A DNA stretch of 64,000 nt from Cohnella sp. SGD-V74 (GTDB lineage Bacteria; Bacillota; Bacilli; Paenibacillales; Paenibacillaceae): contig NZ_PVYW01000021.1 in the NCBI RefSeq assembly GCF_003001675.1, positions 1 through 64,000 of the forward strand. The letters run 5' to 3'. The position numbers were made by a program, and so were the translations under genes. The notes under the pieces were generated by a model. That model was not told where the DNA came from. It did not search any database and worked only from the letters and a program-made list of their open reading frames with translations. Of this stretch, positions 16,069 through 26,355 are shown in pieces (the stretch's first letter is position 1; the number at the start of each line of letters is the position of its first letter).

Positions 16069-19000
16069 GTGACTGTGTCGACAAGCAGCAAGGACGGGTT
16101 CAAGATTAACGGTCGGTTCGTCGGATTCATATTGGCTTCATTCGTAATGGCATTCGGCTCGTTCGCGTGGTTTTCTTCGGAAGCCCGCGCGAGCGGCTGG
16201 ACCAAGCTGTACACCGAAGAAGGGGGAAGAACTCCCTTCGACTTCAACCAGACGGCGACGAGGGGGCAGAAGTTCTCTTCCTCGGGCTTCGATGCCTTGC
16301 GAGTCGCCGCGCCAAGCTGGGGGAACAACATCGGTAATCTGACGTTGTCCCTGTACGCTTGGAATACCGACTATGCGACAACGACGTCGCAGGCGCCAAT
16401 CGCCAGGAAAACGTTTGTCGATTACGTCGATAACGCCTGGCTGGAGCTTGAATTCCCGATGCAGCCGCAGGGACAATACCTTTGGGAGCTGAGCAACCCG
16501 ACGGAATGGGTGGGCGTGTACGCGTACGACCGCAAGCCGGGCGATACGTCCGTCTCCTTTGCCGACGGAGCAACGGCTCCGGTGCAGGGCTATAACTATC
16601 AAGCCGAAGCCGGATTTGCCTCGGGAGGGTGGAAAGCGCTTTACGAGGCTTCCGGAGTTCGGGGGCGGTCGGCCATGGGACTGACGCCGGAAGGGAATAT
16701 CCTTTCCCGCGGCGAGAAGTTTTACGGCTCTAATTTCGATACGCTTCGCGTGAGGGTGTCGAACTACGAGCAGCTTAATCGCGACATTACTTTGAAGCTG
16801 TACGCTTGGAATGCAAATTACGGGGCTTCCGTAGCCGGTCAACCGATTGCATCCAAGACGTTCGATGATCTGCCGTCGGACGACGATTGGATCGAGCTGA
16901 ACTTCGCCCGGCAGCAGCCCGGCGATTACCTATGGGTGCTGGAAGATCCATCCGGCCACGTCGGGGTATGGACGTATACGGAGAGCGGGCACGGAGCGCA
17001 AGCTTTCGTGAACGGATCGACGCAGGGCTTCGGCTTGGGCGCAGGCTTCGATTATATTTCCGAGACGTACGCCTATGCTGCAGTCGCGCCGGGAACGGCC
17101 GAGGCTCCAATCGGACCCGCGACCCTCAAGGCAGGGGAGACGGTCGAATACTATAGCGGCGCCCCCAATGCGGCGGACAACAATCAGGCTTATCTATTTG
17201 ACTGGGGAGACGGCACGACGTCGCTATCTTCGACCGTCAAACCGATGAACGGCGGGGACACGTATCGCAAAGGGCGGTCCTCGCACTCCTGGAGCGAGCC
17301 GGGATCGTATTCCGTGAAGGTGCGGGCTTATGATCAGGACGGCAATCCGTCCTCCAACTGGTCGGCGCCCCTTCAGGTGACGGTGACGGGAGCGAGCGCC
17401 AACAACGTTATCAACGGCGTTCAGGTCTACGCTTCCTCCTCCGCTTCGGATTCCGCCCATGCTGCGGCTAAAGCGCTAGACGATAATCCGTCCACCTACT
17501 GGTCGAGCAAGCTGTCTTCATACAACGGCTTTAGGGAGGAGCATCTTGCAGTCGATCTGGGCGCAATCTATACCGTCGATCGGCTGGCGCTGACCCCGCG
17601 GACCGGAGGGCAAGGGTTTCCACGGTCGTTGACGCTGTCTTACAGCACGGACGGCCAAATCTGGCACGATGTACCGATACACCGCGAGGCGATCGTGCCG
17701 AATCCCGGCAATTCCGACTTCGCTTTGGAAACCGGGGGACTCGCCGCTCGTTACTTCAAAATTACGGCGAATCGTCTGGGTACGGACGGCCAAGGCCGTT
17801 ACGCCTTTCAATTGGCGGAGCTGCAAGCGTTCGGGAAGGCGGGTACGAGGTTCCACACATCCAGGGGAGGCGCCTTCGACGCCGATTGGAGCAACCTCTA
17901 TACCGTCTATGGCCTGGCGCAGAACGAGCTGACGCCGGAAGGCAATCGCTGGCTGAACGGTCCGGGAGGCATTCTCGGCATCGGGCCGACGGAATGGCAG
18001 CTATGGTCGGCTCAGAAGCTGAGCTGGACTAAGGAAACGAAGCTGAAGAACGAGCTTTACCAGCAAATGCTGGACGTACCGATGGACGCCGACGGTTTTG
18101 TGTGGGCTCACACGTTCGGGCAGAAGCATCTCGACCTATCCAAGCATTATTCCAACAATCCTCTGTACATTATGGGCGTGCATAGGCTCTATATGTGGAC
18201 CCGGGACGACGCCATGCTGAACGATCCGCTGCCGCCGCTTCCCTACGGGAATGCTCCGGCCTATCCGCAGGGCGTGACCACGCTGCTGGAGAAGACTCGC
18301 AAAGCGATGGATTTCATACTGACCGAGCAGCAGGGGGACCAGGGGCTTCTTGTAATAGGCGACCCGGACAATAACGGAACGGCCAACGCACACGCCTCCA
18401 ACTATTGGGACAACTATCCAATGGGATACAAGAGCGCGTATGAGAACGTCCTGTTTTACGGGGCGGTCCAAGCGATGGCGGAGCTGGAGGATGCCGTCGG
18501 CAGCCCGGTTAAGGCGGGGCAGCTGCGCGGCCTGCTTCCGAACATCAAGGAAGCGTTCAACGAGACGTTCTGGGACGATCAAACCGGACGTTATATCGGA
18601 TCGATCGACATCAACGGAGTCGAGCGCGACTACGGGTTCACGTTCCTGAACGCGATGGCCGTCAGGTACGGACTGGCCGATGGGGCGCAGGCGGACTCGA
18701 TCTACGAATGGCTGGACGGCGAGCGGATCATTCCCGGCGAGACGTCGACGGGGGCGGATATTTACGACTGGGTTTGGGCTCCGCGGGCGAACACTGTCGC
18801 GATCGAATCCAAGCAGCCGTACTGGTGGTACAGCTACAACGGCGCGATCAGCGTAGCTCCGGGAGGAAGCGCGACTTACGGCAACCATCTGGAAAACGGC
18901 GGGGCGATCTTCTATACGTCCTACGACGACATGATGGGCAGATTGAAGTCCGGCGGGGGCGCGGATAGCGCGTTTGCCCGAATGGAGCAAATTCTCGCGG

Positions 19001-19350
19001 AGTTCCGCCTTGATGAGCTGCGCAGAGATCCTGCCAACAACGTCGGAGCGCCATGGACGATCGGAATTGTCGGGGAATACCCGGAATCGGGCATCGTGCC
19101 GCTGGTTATGGCGGACGGCTTCCTCGGTATAACCGCGAAGCCGGACGGCCTGCACATCCGGCCGAATCTGCCGACTGAGCTGGACAATGCAGGGCTGCGC
19201 GATGTCGTCTATGCGGGTCAGACGTATCATATCCAGGGAAGCAGGAGCGCTGTCGTCGCTTCCACGACCACGCTCCCGGACGGAACCGTCGAGATTGTTG
19301 TGCCGAACGGTTCGGAATATGTGGTTCCGGCACCGGTGAATACGCCATAA
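16069..19350 (+). CDS. secreted multidomain glycosidase-like protein, 1093 aa
   Basis: A GTG start at 16069 after GAGAGGGG opens a signal peptide (hydrophobic 16-35, ARA-S cut near 42). Then come two related beta domains (about 42-170 and 187-310, both with LYAWNxxY and a YLWxLxxPxxxVGVxxY strand), a PKD-like domain (about 345-442, YLFDWGDGTTS), a discoidin/CBM32-type domain (about 445-592, AAAKALDDNPSTYWSS), and an (alpha/alpha)-barrel region (about 595-1000) with conserved Trp and acidic residues. The last region resembles barrel glycosidases, but I cannot name the GH family. It is not anchored visibly. It probably cuts the polymer whose products are imported by the ABC system. Confidence 0.7.
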   Translation: MTVSTSSKDGFKINGRFVGFILASFVMAFGSFAWFSSEARASGWTKLYTEEGGRTPFDFNQTATRGQKFSSSGFDALRVAAPSWGNNIGNLTLSLYAWNTDYATTTSQAPIARKTFVDYVDNAWLELEFPMQPQGQYLWELSNPTEWVGVYAYDRKPGDTSVSFADGATAPVQGYNYQAEAGFASGGWKALYEASGVRGRSAMGLTPEGNILSRGEKFYGSNFDTLRVRVSNYEQLNRDITLKLYAWNANYGASVAGQPIASKTFDDLPSDDDWIELNFARQQPGDYLWVLEDPSGHVGVWTYTESGHGAQAFVNGSTQGFGLGAGFDYISETYAYAAVAPGTAEAPIGPATLKAGETVEYYSGAPNAADNNQAYLFDWGDGTTSLSSTVKPMNGGDTYRKGRSSHSWSEPGSYSVKVRAYDQDGNPSSNWSAPLQVTVTGASANNVINGVQVYASSSASDSAHAAAKALDDNPSTYWSSKLSSYNGFREEHLAVDLGAIYTVDRLALTPRTGGQGFPRSLTLSYSTDGQIWHDVPIHREAIVPNPGNSDFALETGGLAARYFKITANRLGTDGQGRYAFQLAELQAFGKAGTRFHTSRGGAFDADWSNLYTVYGLAQNELTPEGNRWLNGPGGILGIGPTEWQLWSAQKLSWTKETKLKNELYQQMLDVPMDADGFVWAHTFGQKHLDLSKHYSNNPLYIMGVHRLYMWTRDDAMLNDPLPPLPYGNAPAYPQGVTTLLEKTRKAMDFILTEQQGDQGLLVIGDPDNNGTANAHASNYWDNYPMGYKSAYENVLFYGAVQAMAELEDAVGSPVKAGQLRGLLPNIKEAFNETFWDDQTGRYIGSIDINGVERDYGFTFLNAMAVRYGLADGAQADSIYEWLDGERIIPGETSTGADIYDWVWAPRANTVAIESKQPYWWYSYNGAISVAPGGSATYGNHLENGGAIFYTSYDDMMGRLKSGGGADSAFARMEQILAEFRLDELRRDPANNVGAPWTIGIVGEYPESGIVPLVMADGFLGITAKPDGLHIRPNLPTELDNAGLRDVVYAGQTYHIQGSRSAVVASTTTLPDGTVEIVVPNGSEYVVPAPVNTP

Positions 19351-19383
19351 TGAATTAAAAACCGAAGCAGAGGACGTAAGAGC

Positions 19384-21459
19384 ATGACGAAAGCAAAATG
19401 GATTTGGTATCCGGGAGACTTCGAGCTGTGGCTGCACGCGAGAACGATGATGCGGCGGGACGAGCGCGGCATGTACATCCCGCCGATATGGAAGATCGAT
19501 TCCTGCCACCCGAACGTCAAGTTCCGCAAGATCGTGGAGCTTGAACGGGGAGAGACGGTTGCAATCGCGGCGAACGGGCGGTTTAACGTCATGGTGAACG
19601 GGCGGTACCGGTACGACGCCGCAACGAGCTTCGAACTGGAAGCCGGTCGGAGCGAGATCGTGGTATCGATCATGAACGATCAAAGCTTGCCGACGATCTA
19701 CGTCGAGGGAACGACCGTTCATTCGGACGAGAGCTGGAGCGCGTCTTACCAGAACAATAAGTGGACGGATGCCGCCGCGTGGATCTTCGACCGCCCGGAG
19801 GAGCCGCCCGTGCTCTACCGTTTGGCGACCGAGCGGATCGAGCCGATCCGCTCGGAGGCCGCCGGTCCGAACGCTCGGCTGCTCGATTTCGGCCGGCAGA
19901 CGTTCGGCTACGTCGAGCTTCGCGGCCTCGAAGGCCGGGGCCGGGTTCGCGTCTTCTATGGCGAATCGGAGGAAGAAGCGCAATCGGAGGAGTTTTGCGA
20001 AACCTTCGATACGGCCGACATCGGCGGGGAGACAAGCTATACGTTCCCGCTGGGCAGAGCCTTCCGCTATGTTCGGGTTCGAACCGATCCGGGGCTTATC
20101 GTCAGGGACGTCGGCGCTCTCTATGAATATCTTCCCCTGGAATACAGGGGAAGCTTTCGCAGCTCCGATCCCCTGTTGAACGAGATCTGGGACGTCTCGG
20201 TCCGCACCTTGCATTTGAATACAAGGGAATTTTTTCTCGACGGCATCAAGCGCGACCGCTGGGTCTGGTCGGGCGACGCCTATCAGAGCTTTCTGATGAA
20301 TTATTACAGCTTCTTCGACGAGGCGGTCTGCCGCCGCACGCTGATCGCTCTAAGGGGCAACGATCCGGTCGAGATTCATTTGAACACGATTCTGGACTAT
20401 TCCTTCTACTGGATTCTCTCTTTGGAGGATTACGTTCTCTATACCGACGATACCGATTTCATCGCGATGATGTACCCGAAGCTCGTTACGCTGATGGAAT
20501 TTTGTCTGAACCGTACGAACGAGAACGGAATGATCGTCGGCGTTCCGGGAGAAGACTGGGTGTTCGTGGATTGGGCGGAGATGAGCAAGGACGGAGAACT
20601 TTGCGTGGAGCAAATCCTGCTGTGCCGCTCCTTGGAGATCGTCTGCGGGTTTGCCCGGCAATTCGGACGCGAGAATGAGGCTGAACGATACGGTCGTCTC
20701 GCGGCGGAGTTGAAGGAGAAGGTACTCGCGGCCTTCTGGGACGAAGAGCAGGGCGGACTGGTTCACAGTCGGGTCGACGGCGTGCTGAACCGCCATATGA
20801 CCAAATACGCCAACCTGTTCGCAGTCCTGTTCGGCTATCTGTCTTCGGAGAGGACGGAGACCGTCAAGCGCGAGGTGCTGAAGAACGAGCGCGTTCAACC
20901 GATAACGACTCCGTATATGAGATTCCACGAGCTGGCCTGCCTGTGCGAGCTCGGAGAGCAGGAATACGTACGCGAAGAAATGCGGGCTTACTGGGGCGGC
21001 ATGCTGAAGCTGGGGGCGACCTCGTTCTGGGAGGAATACGATCCGACCGCCGAAGGGGCGAAGCATTTCGAGATGTACGACAGACCTTTCGGCAAAAGCC
21101 TGTGCCACGCTTGGGGGGCGAGCCCGATCTATCTGCTCGGCAAATATTACTTGGGCGTGCGCCCGACCGCACCCGGCTACGCAGCCTATGTCGTCGAGCC
21201 AAAACTCGGCGGGCTGGAATGGATGGAAGGAGCCGTCCCCACTCCGGGCGGAACGGTCAGCTTGTACGCAGACGCCTCGACGATCCGGGTTCGATCGGCG
21301 CAAGGGGGCATAGGGCACCTGAAATTCCGGTCGTCGGAGCCGCCTTCAGCAGTCGAGGGAACGGTTGAGCGGATTGGCGACGGCGAGTACGAGCTTGTTC
21401 TGGAACGTCCGGACGTTACCTATGAAGTGCGATATACTGCGAGTAACCCTAATTCGTAA
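19384..21459 (+). CDS. alpha-L-rhamnosidase-like glycoside hydrolase (GH78-type)
   Basis: The 691-residue cytoplasmic enzyme (no signal peptide) begins with a beta-sandwich (AKWIWYPGDFELWLHARTMM), has a second sandwich with LDFGRQTFGYVEL, and an (alpha/alpha)6 barrel from about residue 270. The barrel carries DGIKRDRWVWSGDAYQS, the GH78 catalytic region, then GVPGEDWVFVDWAE and GATSFWEEYDP with acidic residues. Its place after an ABC importer suggests that it removes rhamnose from imported oligosaccharides. Specificity for rhamnose is inferred from family. Confidence 0.82.
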   Translation: MTKAKWIWYPGDFELWLHARTMMRRDERGMYIPPIWKIDSCHPNVKFRKIVELERGETVAIAANGRFNVMVNGRYRYDAATSFELEAGRSEIVVSIMNDQSLPTIYVEGTTVHSDESWSASYQNNKWTDAAAWIFDRPEEPPVLYRLATERIEPIRSEAAGPNARLLDFGRQTFGYVELRGLEGRGRVRVFYGESEEEAQSEEFCETFDTADIGGETSYTFPLGRAFRYVRVRTDPGLIVRDVGALYEYLPLEYRGSFRSSDPLLNEIWDVSVRTLHLNTREFFLDGIKRDRWVWSGDAYQSFLMNYYSFFDEAVCRRTLIALRGNDPVEIHLNTILDYSFYWILSLEDYVLYTDDTDFIAMMYPKLVTLMEFCLNRTNENGMIVGVPGEDWVFVDWAEMSKDGELCVEQILLCRSLEIVCGFARQFGRENEAERYGRLAAELKEKVLAAFWDEEQGGLVHSRVDGVLNRHMTKYANLFAVLFGYLSSERTETVKREVLKNERVQPITTPYMRFHELACLCELGEQEYVREEMRAYWGGMLKLGATSFWEEYDPTAEGAKHFEMYDRPFGKSLCHAWGASPIYLLGKYYLGVRPTAPGYAAYVVEPKLGGLEWMEGAVPTPGGTVSLYADASTIRVRSAQGGIGHLKFRSSEPPSAVEGTVERIGDGEYELVLERPDVTYEVRYTASNPNS

Positions 21460-21507
21460 TATAATAGGTGAAAAGTCGGATCGCCGCTGCTAAGGGGCTG
21501 TGGGCAA

Positions 21508-23343
21508 TTGAGGAAATGGCGCCGCTTCAAGATGAGAAATCTTCCGTTATTCGCGAAGATTTCTCTCGTTTTTTCGCTGGTTGTAACCTGTTTCATTCTC
21601 TTGATCGGTCTTAGCTCTTATTCGGTCTACCGCAATAGCATGGAAACCCAGGTCGGAGATTTCGTTCCGCAGGTTCTGGAGCAGGTCGGCGCCCGTATCG
21701 ACGGCTATGTCGACGAGCTGCTGATGGTGCCCCAGTCGATCTTCTATATGCCTGGGGAGAGCGACGCATTGGGGGTTCTGCGCGCCGCCAACGATCCCGC
21801 GGTCACGCGTTCGCTGGAATACACCTTGGATCTTCATGCCGTTCTGAATCGGTTGAATTTCAGAACCGGAGAAAATCTGCAATCGATCACCTTCTACTCG
21901 TTGGCGGGGGACGCTTACCTCTTAACCAAGGGCGGAGGCATGTGGGTCGAGCGGAACTACAAGGATCAGCCCTGGTACGGGGAGCTGGATACGGAATATT
22001 ACGCGCCGACGGTCTGGGGGACCTACCAGGACGAGACGGTCACGGGCCGTCCGTACGTCTTCTCGATCGTACAGCCGGTACAAAGCGCGAAGAGACACCG
22101 TATCGACGGCGTCATTCAAGTGTCGGGTTCGATCGAGGCGATCAGCGCGATGATCAGGAAGGTGAATTTCGGAGCCGGCTCGATCGTGTACGTGCTGGAT
22201 CACCGCAACCATATCGTATTTTCGACCAATCCGTCGGTGATCGGCCAAGCGTGGAATCGCTCTTACGGCTTCGATTGGGGCGAGAGACCGGTCGGTGCGG
22301 ATTCGTTCGAGCTCGAGCTGGAGGACAAGCCGTATCTGTTCAGCTACAACTGGTCGTCCGACTCGGGCTGGAAGGTCGTCAGCCTGATTCCAAGCGAGAA
22401 TCTGAGTAAAGGAATTTACCGGATCAAATTTTGGACGTACGCCGTCGTGGCATCGGGAATTCTGATCGTGTTCGGGCTGGCGCTTGCCATCGCGTACGGG
22501 TTTACGAAGCCTCTTCGGAAGCTGAGCGATCGGATCAAGCATTTGGATCTTCAACACTTGGACAAGCCGCCTGACGTAGATCGGCTGGACGAGGTCGGGC
22601 ATCTGTCGAATTCGTTCCAGAACATGATCAAGCGGATGAACGGCTTGTTCGGCGAAATCACGCATGAGAAAGTGCTAAAGCAGGAGGCCGAGATCAAGGC
22701 GCTGCAGAGTCAGATCAACCCTCATTTTATCCACAATGCGCTGGAAACGATCCGGATGACCTACAAGTCGGGCCGACACGAGAACGGGGAACAGGGCTTG
22801 GTCTCGCTCGGGCACGTCCTGCGCTACCAAGCGGCCCAGGAGCAGGATGCCATTCCGTTCTCGGCCGAGCTCGAATTTCTGAACAAATTCTTGAGTCTGC
22901 AGAAGCTTCGCTACGGGGATCGGCTATCCGTTGACCTGGAGGTGGACCCGGAAGTGGAGAAGCACTCGATCCCTTATATGATTTTGCAGCCGTTGGTGGA
23001 AAATGCTTTGAAATACGGCGTCTCCTCGTTCGATCATTCAATTGCGCTGACGGTTCGGATCGGCGTCGAGGATGGGTTCATTACAGGAGACGTAATCGAC
23101 GAAGGCAAAGGAATGTCGCCGGAGCGGCTGGAGCAGGTGATTGCCGAGATGGGCGCCTTCTCGGGCAACCGGCAGGGCGGAATCGGGCTCGCCAACGTCT
23201 ACCAGCGTCTTCAGCTTTTGTTCGGTCCCTCGGCCGAGCTCCATATCGAAAGCCATCAAGAAGTCGGGACGATCGTCAGCTTTCGCTTTCCGGTCCGCCC
23301 GCATAACAAGGGGAAGCTTAAACATGCGAATCCTAATCGTTGA
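21508..23343 (+). CDS. sensor histidine kinase (YesM-type)
   Basis: The 611-residue protein has a first membrane helix at about 17-38, a large extracellular Cache-like sensor (40-300), a second helix at about 308-330, a HAMP linker, the His_kinase domain QINPHFIHNALETIRM (phosphorylated H406) and an HATPase domain with DEGKGMSPERL and RQGGIGLANVYQRL. It would sense the extracellular sugar or envelope state and phosphorylate the next protein. Start is TTG with AAGGGG upstream; an ATG at 21532 is the alternative. It overlaps the regulator gene by 20 bases. Confidence 0.9.
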   Translation: MRKWRRFKMRNLPLFAKISLVFSLVVTCFILLIGLSSYSVYRNSMETQVGDFVPQVLEQVGARIDGYVDELLMVPQSIFYMPGESDALGVLRAANDPAVTRSLEYTLDLHAVLNRLNFRTGENLQSITFYSLAGDAYLLTKGGGMWVERNYKDQPWYGELDTEYYAPTVWGTYQDETVTGRPYVFSIVQPVQSAKRHRIDGVIQVSGSIEAISAMIRKVNFGAGSIVYVLDHRNHIVFSTNPSVIGQAWNRSYGFDWGERPVGADSFELELEDKPYLFSYNWSSDSGWKVVSLIPSENLSKGIYRIKFWTYAVVASGILIVFGLALAIAYGFTKPLRKLSDRIKHLDLQHLDKPPDVDRLDEVGHLSNSFQNMIKRMNGLFGEITHEKVLKQEAEIKALQSQINPHFIHNALETIRMTYKSGRHENGEQGLVSLGHVLRYQAAQEQDAIPFSAELEFLNKFLSLQKLRYGDRLSVDLEVDPEVEKHSIPYMILQPLVENALKYGVSSFDHSIALTVRIGVEDGFITGDVIDEGKGMSPERLEQVIAEMGAFSGNRQGGIGLANVYQRLQLLFGPSAELHIESHQEVGTIVSFRFPVRPHNKGKLKHANPNR

Positions 23344-24862
23344 CGATGAACAGGAAATCCGCAACGGCATCCGCCATTTGCTGATCGGCTCGGCGTTAGC
23401 CGACCGGATCGAAATCGTCGGGACGGCGAACGACGGCCGCGAGGCGATGATCGTGGCCGGCAGCGGGCCGGTAGATCTGATTATTACCGATATTCGTATG
23501 CCGGGGATGGACGGCTTGGAGCTGATCCGGCATATTCGTACGGCCAATCCTTCGATCGCTTTCATCATTCTAAGCGGCTATGACGACTTCTCGTATGCTC
23601 GCGAAGCGATGCGTTACGGCGCGCTCGACTATCTGCTCAAGCCGGTGGAGGAGCGCGAGCTTCTCGGGATCGTCGAGCGGTTGATCGAGCGGACGAACAA
23701 GGAGAAGGAGCCTCCTCTCTATCTGACCCGCGACGAATTCCGCGCTCTCCGGGAGAATGGGGAATGGAAAGCTGTGGCCCTTTGCGGCGCCGACGAGCTG
23801 CCGGAGGAGCGGGTACGGGAGTTGGGCGGCGAACCGATGCTGCAGTGGATGCTGGCCAAGGTGCACTCGGAGGCGGCGAGGGAGCTTGGCGGCATTTACC
23901 TTCTGACCGGGGATTCGGCGGTTCCTTTCCGCTATTCCTTTGGGCTCGCGGCGGGGAGCGAACATGAGCTTCGGAATAAGCTTGCCGAATTCGCGCAGCG
24001 AGTCCATCATTTCTGCCGGGAAAGGGTGAAGGTGCCGGTCAGCTTCGGCTTATCAGAGCCCGTTCGACAGGAGGTGCAATCCTCCGAAGAGATGCCGATA
24101 GACCTGGCTTTCGTCCGAGCGCAGCAGGCATTGTTTTCCAGAGTGCTGTTGGGCAGCGACATATATCGGGGGGAGGACATTCAGGAGGCGAAGCATCACC
24201 ATGCGAGCGAGAAGCTGGAGGCGGCGTTGGAGATTAAAGACTCGGATTCCATCGTTGAGGAAATCGAGGCGCTAATCGAGAGGTGCGTACAGGAGGGCAG
24301 CGTGAGTGTGCTGCTCCTGTCTCTGGAGCGTCTCTTGTTCCTCGTTCACCATCGCTGGCAGGTCGACCTCTCTTCCGCCGACGGGACAAGCATGTCCCTC
24401 ATGAATCGGACGCTTGAAAGCCTGCTGTGGTCGAGCCGCCCCAGCTCGTTAAGGAAGGGCTTGATGGAATGGATTCAAGGCGCGCTTGCTCGACTCGACC
24501 CCGCCAGACAGGAAGGGAAAGTGTTGGCCCGCGCCAAGAAATATATTCAAGCCCATCTGCAGCACCCCGTTAATCTGACAGAAGTCAGTCAAGAGACGCT
24601 GGTTACCCCGCAATATTTAAGCAAGCTATTTCGCGAGAAGTCCGGCGAGACGTTCATTGAATATATCACCAGGCTGCGGATTGAAGAGGCGAAGCGGCTG
24701 CTGGCGGAGCCCGGCGTTAAGGTGTACGAGGTAGCCAGTCAAGTGGGATATAGCAACTGGAAGCATTTTAGCCGGGTGTTTAAGCAGCATACGGGCTACG
24801 GCCCGGCCGATTACAAAAATCGCATTTTCGTCGACCGAGTCGGGTATCAGCACGAGCTGTGA
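23324..24862 (+). CDS. AraC-type response regulator (YesN-type)
   Basis: The 512-residue regulator starts at ATG 23324, inside the kinase gene. It has a receiver domain (D7-D8, phosphoacceptor D56 in DLIITDIRMPGMDG, K about 104), a long middle region, and two AraC helix-turn-helix units at the C-terminus (NLTEVSQETLVTPQYLSKLFREKSG and VYEVASQVGYSNWKHFSRVFKQHTG). It is expected to activate the transporter and hydrolase genes upstream. Confidence 0.92.
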   Translation: MRILIVDDEQEIRNGIRHLLIGSALADRIEIVGTANDGREAMIVAGSGPVDLIITDIRMPGMDGLELIRHIRTANPSIAFIILSGYDDFSYAREAMRYGALDYLLKPVEERELLGIVERLIERTNKEKEPPLYLTRDEFRALRENGEWKAVALCGADELPEERVRELGGEPMLQWMLAKVHSEAARELGGIYLLTGDSAVPFRYSFGLAAGSEHELRNKLAEFAQRVHHFCRERVKVPVSFGLSEPVRQEVQSSEEMPIDLAFVRAQQALFSRVLLGSDIYRGEDIQEAKHHHASEKLEAALEIKDSDSIVEEIEALIERCVQEGSVSVLLLSLERLLFLVHHRWQVDLSSADGTSMSLMNRTLESLLWSSRPSSLRKGLMEWIQGALARLDPARQEGKVLARAKKYIQAHLQHPVNLTEVSQETLVTPQYLSKLFREKSGETFIEYITRLRIEEAKRLLAEPGVKVYEVASQVGYSNWKHFSRVFKQHTGYGPADYKNRIFVDRVGYQHEL

Positions 24863-24875
24863 ACGCGGTGAAAAC

Positions 24876-24920
24876 AAGCGGGGCTTATCCGATTAAGAAC
24901 GTGTCGGATAGGCCCCGCTT
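24876..24920. terminator. bidirectional terminator
   Basis: AAGCGGGGC...TATCCGA pairs with TCGGATA...GCCCCGCTT around an 11-base loop and is followed by ATCATTTTTG. It ends the kinase-regulator transcript and probably also the convergent DUF4832 gene. Confidence 0.8.
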
Positions 24921-24948
24921 ATCATTTTTGCAGGATCGCGTCGAGGGA

Positions 24949-26355
24949 TTAGAATGGCAATTTCCAATATTCGCTCACATCGGGAGATTCCAGCTCAAGC
25001 TGCACTTCCACATTGCCGAGCGCGTACCAACCGTCCTCTTGCCGCCCGGTATTGGCCAATTGAATAGCCGGCTGGCCGGTATGCGGATTGAGAATCGCAA
25101 TTTCGAACTGGTAATGCCCCAGAGGCATATCCGCCGGAATCCAGATCGCGTTGTCGTAGATGCTGTCGCCCGGAAGCCACTGATTGATATTGGCGTCCGT
25201 GAAGAAAACCTTATGATACTGATCGTTTTTCAGACGCAGCGCGAGCGGGAACTTCTTGTAGCAAGGCGCGACGCCCAGGTTCTCCCACCAGGAAGCGAAC
25301 GCAAGCTTGCCGCCCGGCTTCACCGCTTCAGGGAAGGAGAGCTTGCGCAAAGCGAGGCGATAGCCCATCCGTTTCAGCCAGCGGTCGATATGCGGCTCCC
25401 ATTCCTTCGGAACCGGCGACGATTTGGCGTTGAAGGAAGAAATATGCCATTTCAGCGATTGGTCGATAATATAATCGACATCCCATCCTTTGTCCTTCCA
25501 GTGTTGAATGACCCAGCAAACCTCCAATGAAACGGGGGCCTTCTGCCAAGCGTCCTGCATGCCCGAGCGGATAAGCTGCTGCGGATAATAATCGTGCATA
25601 TGCGACCAGTCGTCTACATGGTCCCATGCTTTGCCGCACACGTCTCCGAGGCAATCGACGCGCCAACCGACATTGGCCCGGGACAGCCCGAAGCCGTTCG
25701 TCTTGTCGTCGGTCAGCAGCATGATGAGCGGCGTTTCTTTGAAGGAGTCCGTATACGCGCTGACCAGCGCCTCTCTCGCTGTCTGGCTCAACAGATTGGA
25801 GCCGATGCCTTCTCCCCACGAGCCGACGATGGACAGATCGATGCTTTCCATGTCCGGGTGACCGTCATACCGACTGCCCAGAGCGCGAATAAAGCGTCCG
25901 AAATGTTCGGCGTAAGTCGGGTCCTCGGGATCGACCATCCAACCCGGACCGTCATCGAACCTTGGAGGCGGCGCCCCCAACGCTTCGCGATACCACGCAG
26001 GAACATCTTCTTTATCATTAGCGCCGTACGGAGCTATGCGAAGCAATAGGGTTTGCTTGCGCTGGCGGGCCGTCGCAATCGCATGATCGATCAAATCCCA
26101 GCGATAGTTGCCCTTCTCCGGCTCCATGTATTTCCAATAGACTCTGAAATAAGCGATCGTCGTTGCCGGATGGTTCTCGTTTTCCAAATTGCCGTCGAAG
26201 TCCTGATACACAATCGGAGACCCTTCGGTCCACCCTGTTCCTTCGTTCAGCTTATCTCCGTTAAACCGCTGAAAGGTCATAAATCCGATACCCGGATTAA
26301 TTAGAACGTCGTCGATCAGCTTCGGTCTGGCGTTAATGATTTTACAGGTACCCAT
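24949..26355 (-). CDS. DUF4832 protein, glycosidase-like TIM barrel
   Basis: The 468-residue protein has the N-terminal barrel of DUF4832 proteins (LINPGIGFMTFQRF, TTIAYFRVYWKYMEPEKGNYRWDLID, LLLRIAPYG, SIDLSIVGSWGEG) and a C-terminal beta domain. The WKYMEPEKGNYRWD strand resembles glycoside hydrolase clan A barrels such as GH42. It has no signal peptide. Start ATG follows GGGGTAGATCGAT. It faces the glycan locus tail to tail, so a role in the same catabolism is likely but not shown. Confidence 0.75.
   Translation of the reverse strand: MGTCKIINARPKLIDDVLINPGIGFMTFQRFNGDKLNEGTGWTEGSPIVYQDFDGNLENENHPATTIAYFRVYWKYMEPEKGNYRWDLIDHAIATARQRKQTLLLRIAPYGANDKEDVPAWYREALGAPPPRFDDGPGWMVDPEDPTYAEHFGRFIRALGSRYDGHPDMESIDLSIVGSWGEGIGSNLLSQTAREALVSAYTDSFKETPLIMLLTDDKTNGFGLSRANVGWRVDCLGDVCGKAWDHVDDWSHMHDYYPQQLIRSGMQDAWQKAPVSLEVCWVIQHWKDKGWDVDYIIDQSLKWHISSFNAKSSPVPKEWEPHIDRWLKRMGYRLALRKLSFPEAVKPGGKLAFASWWENLGVAPCYKKFPLALRLKNDQYHKVFFTDANINQWLPGDSIYDNAIWIPADMPLGHYQFEIAILNPHTGQPAIQLANTGRQEDGWYALGNVEVQLELESPDVSEYWKLPF

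Noticed and set aside
18136..20214. Long 692-codon minus-strand frame across the glycosidase genes.
   Set aside because: It is a shadow of GC-rich coding on the plus strand; composition is Arg/Pro/Val-rich with no domain.
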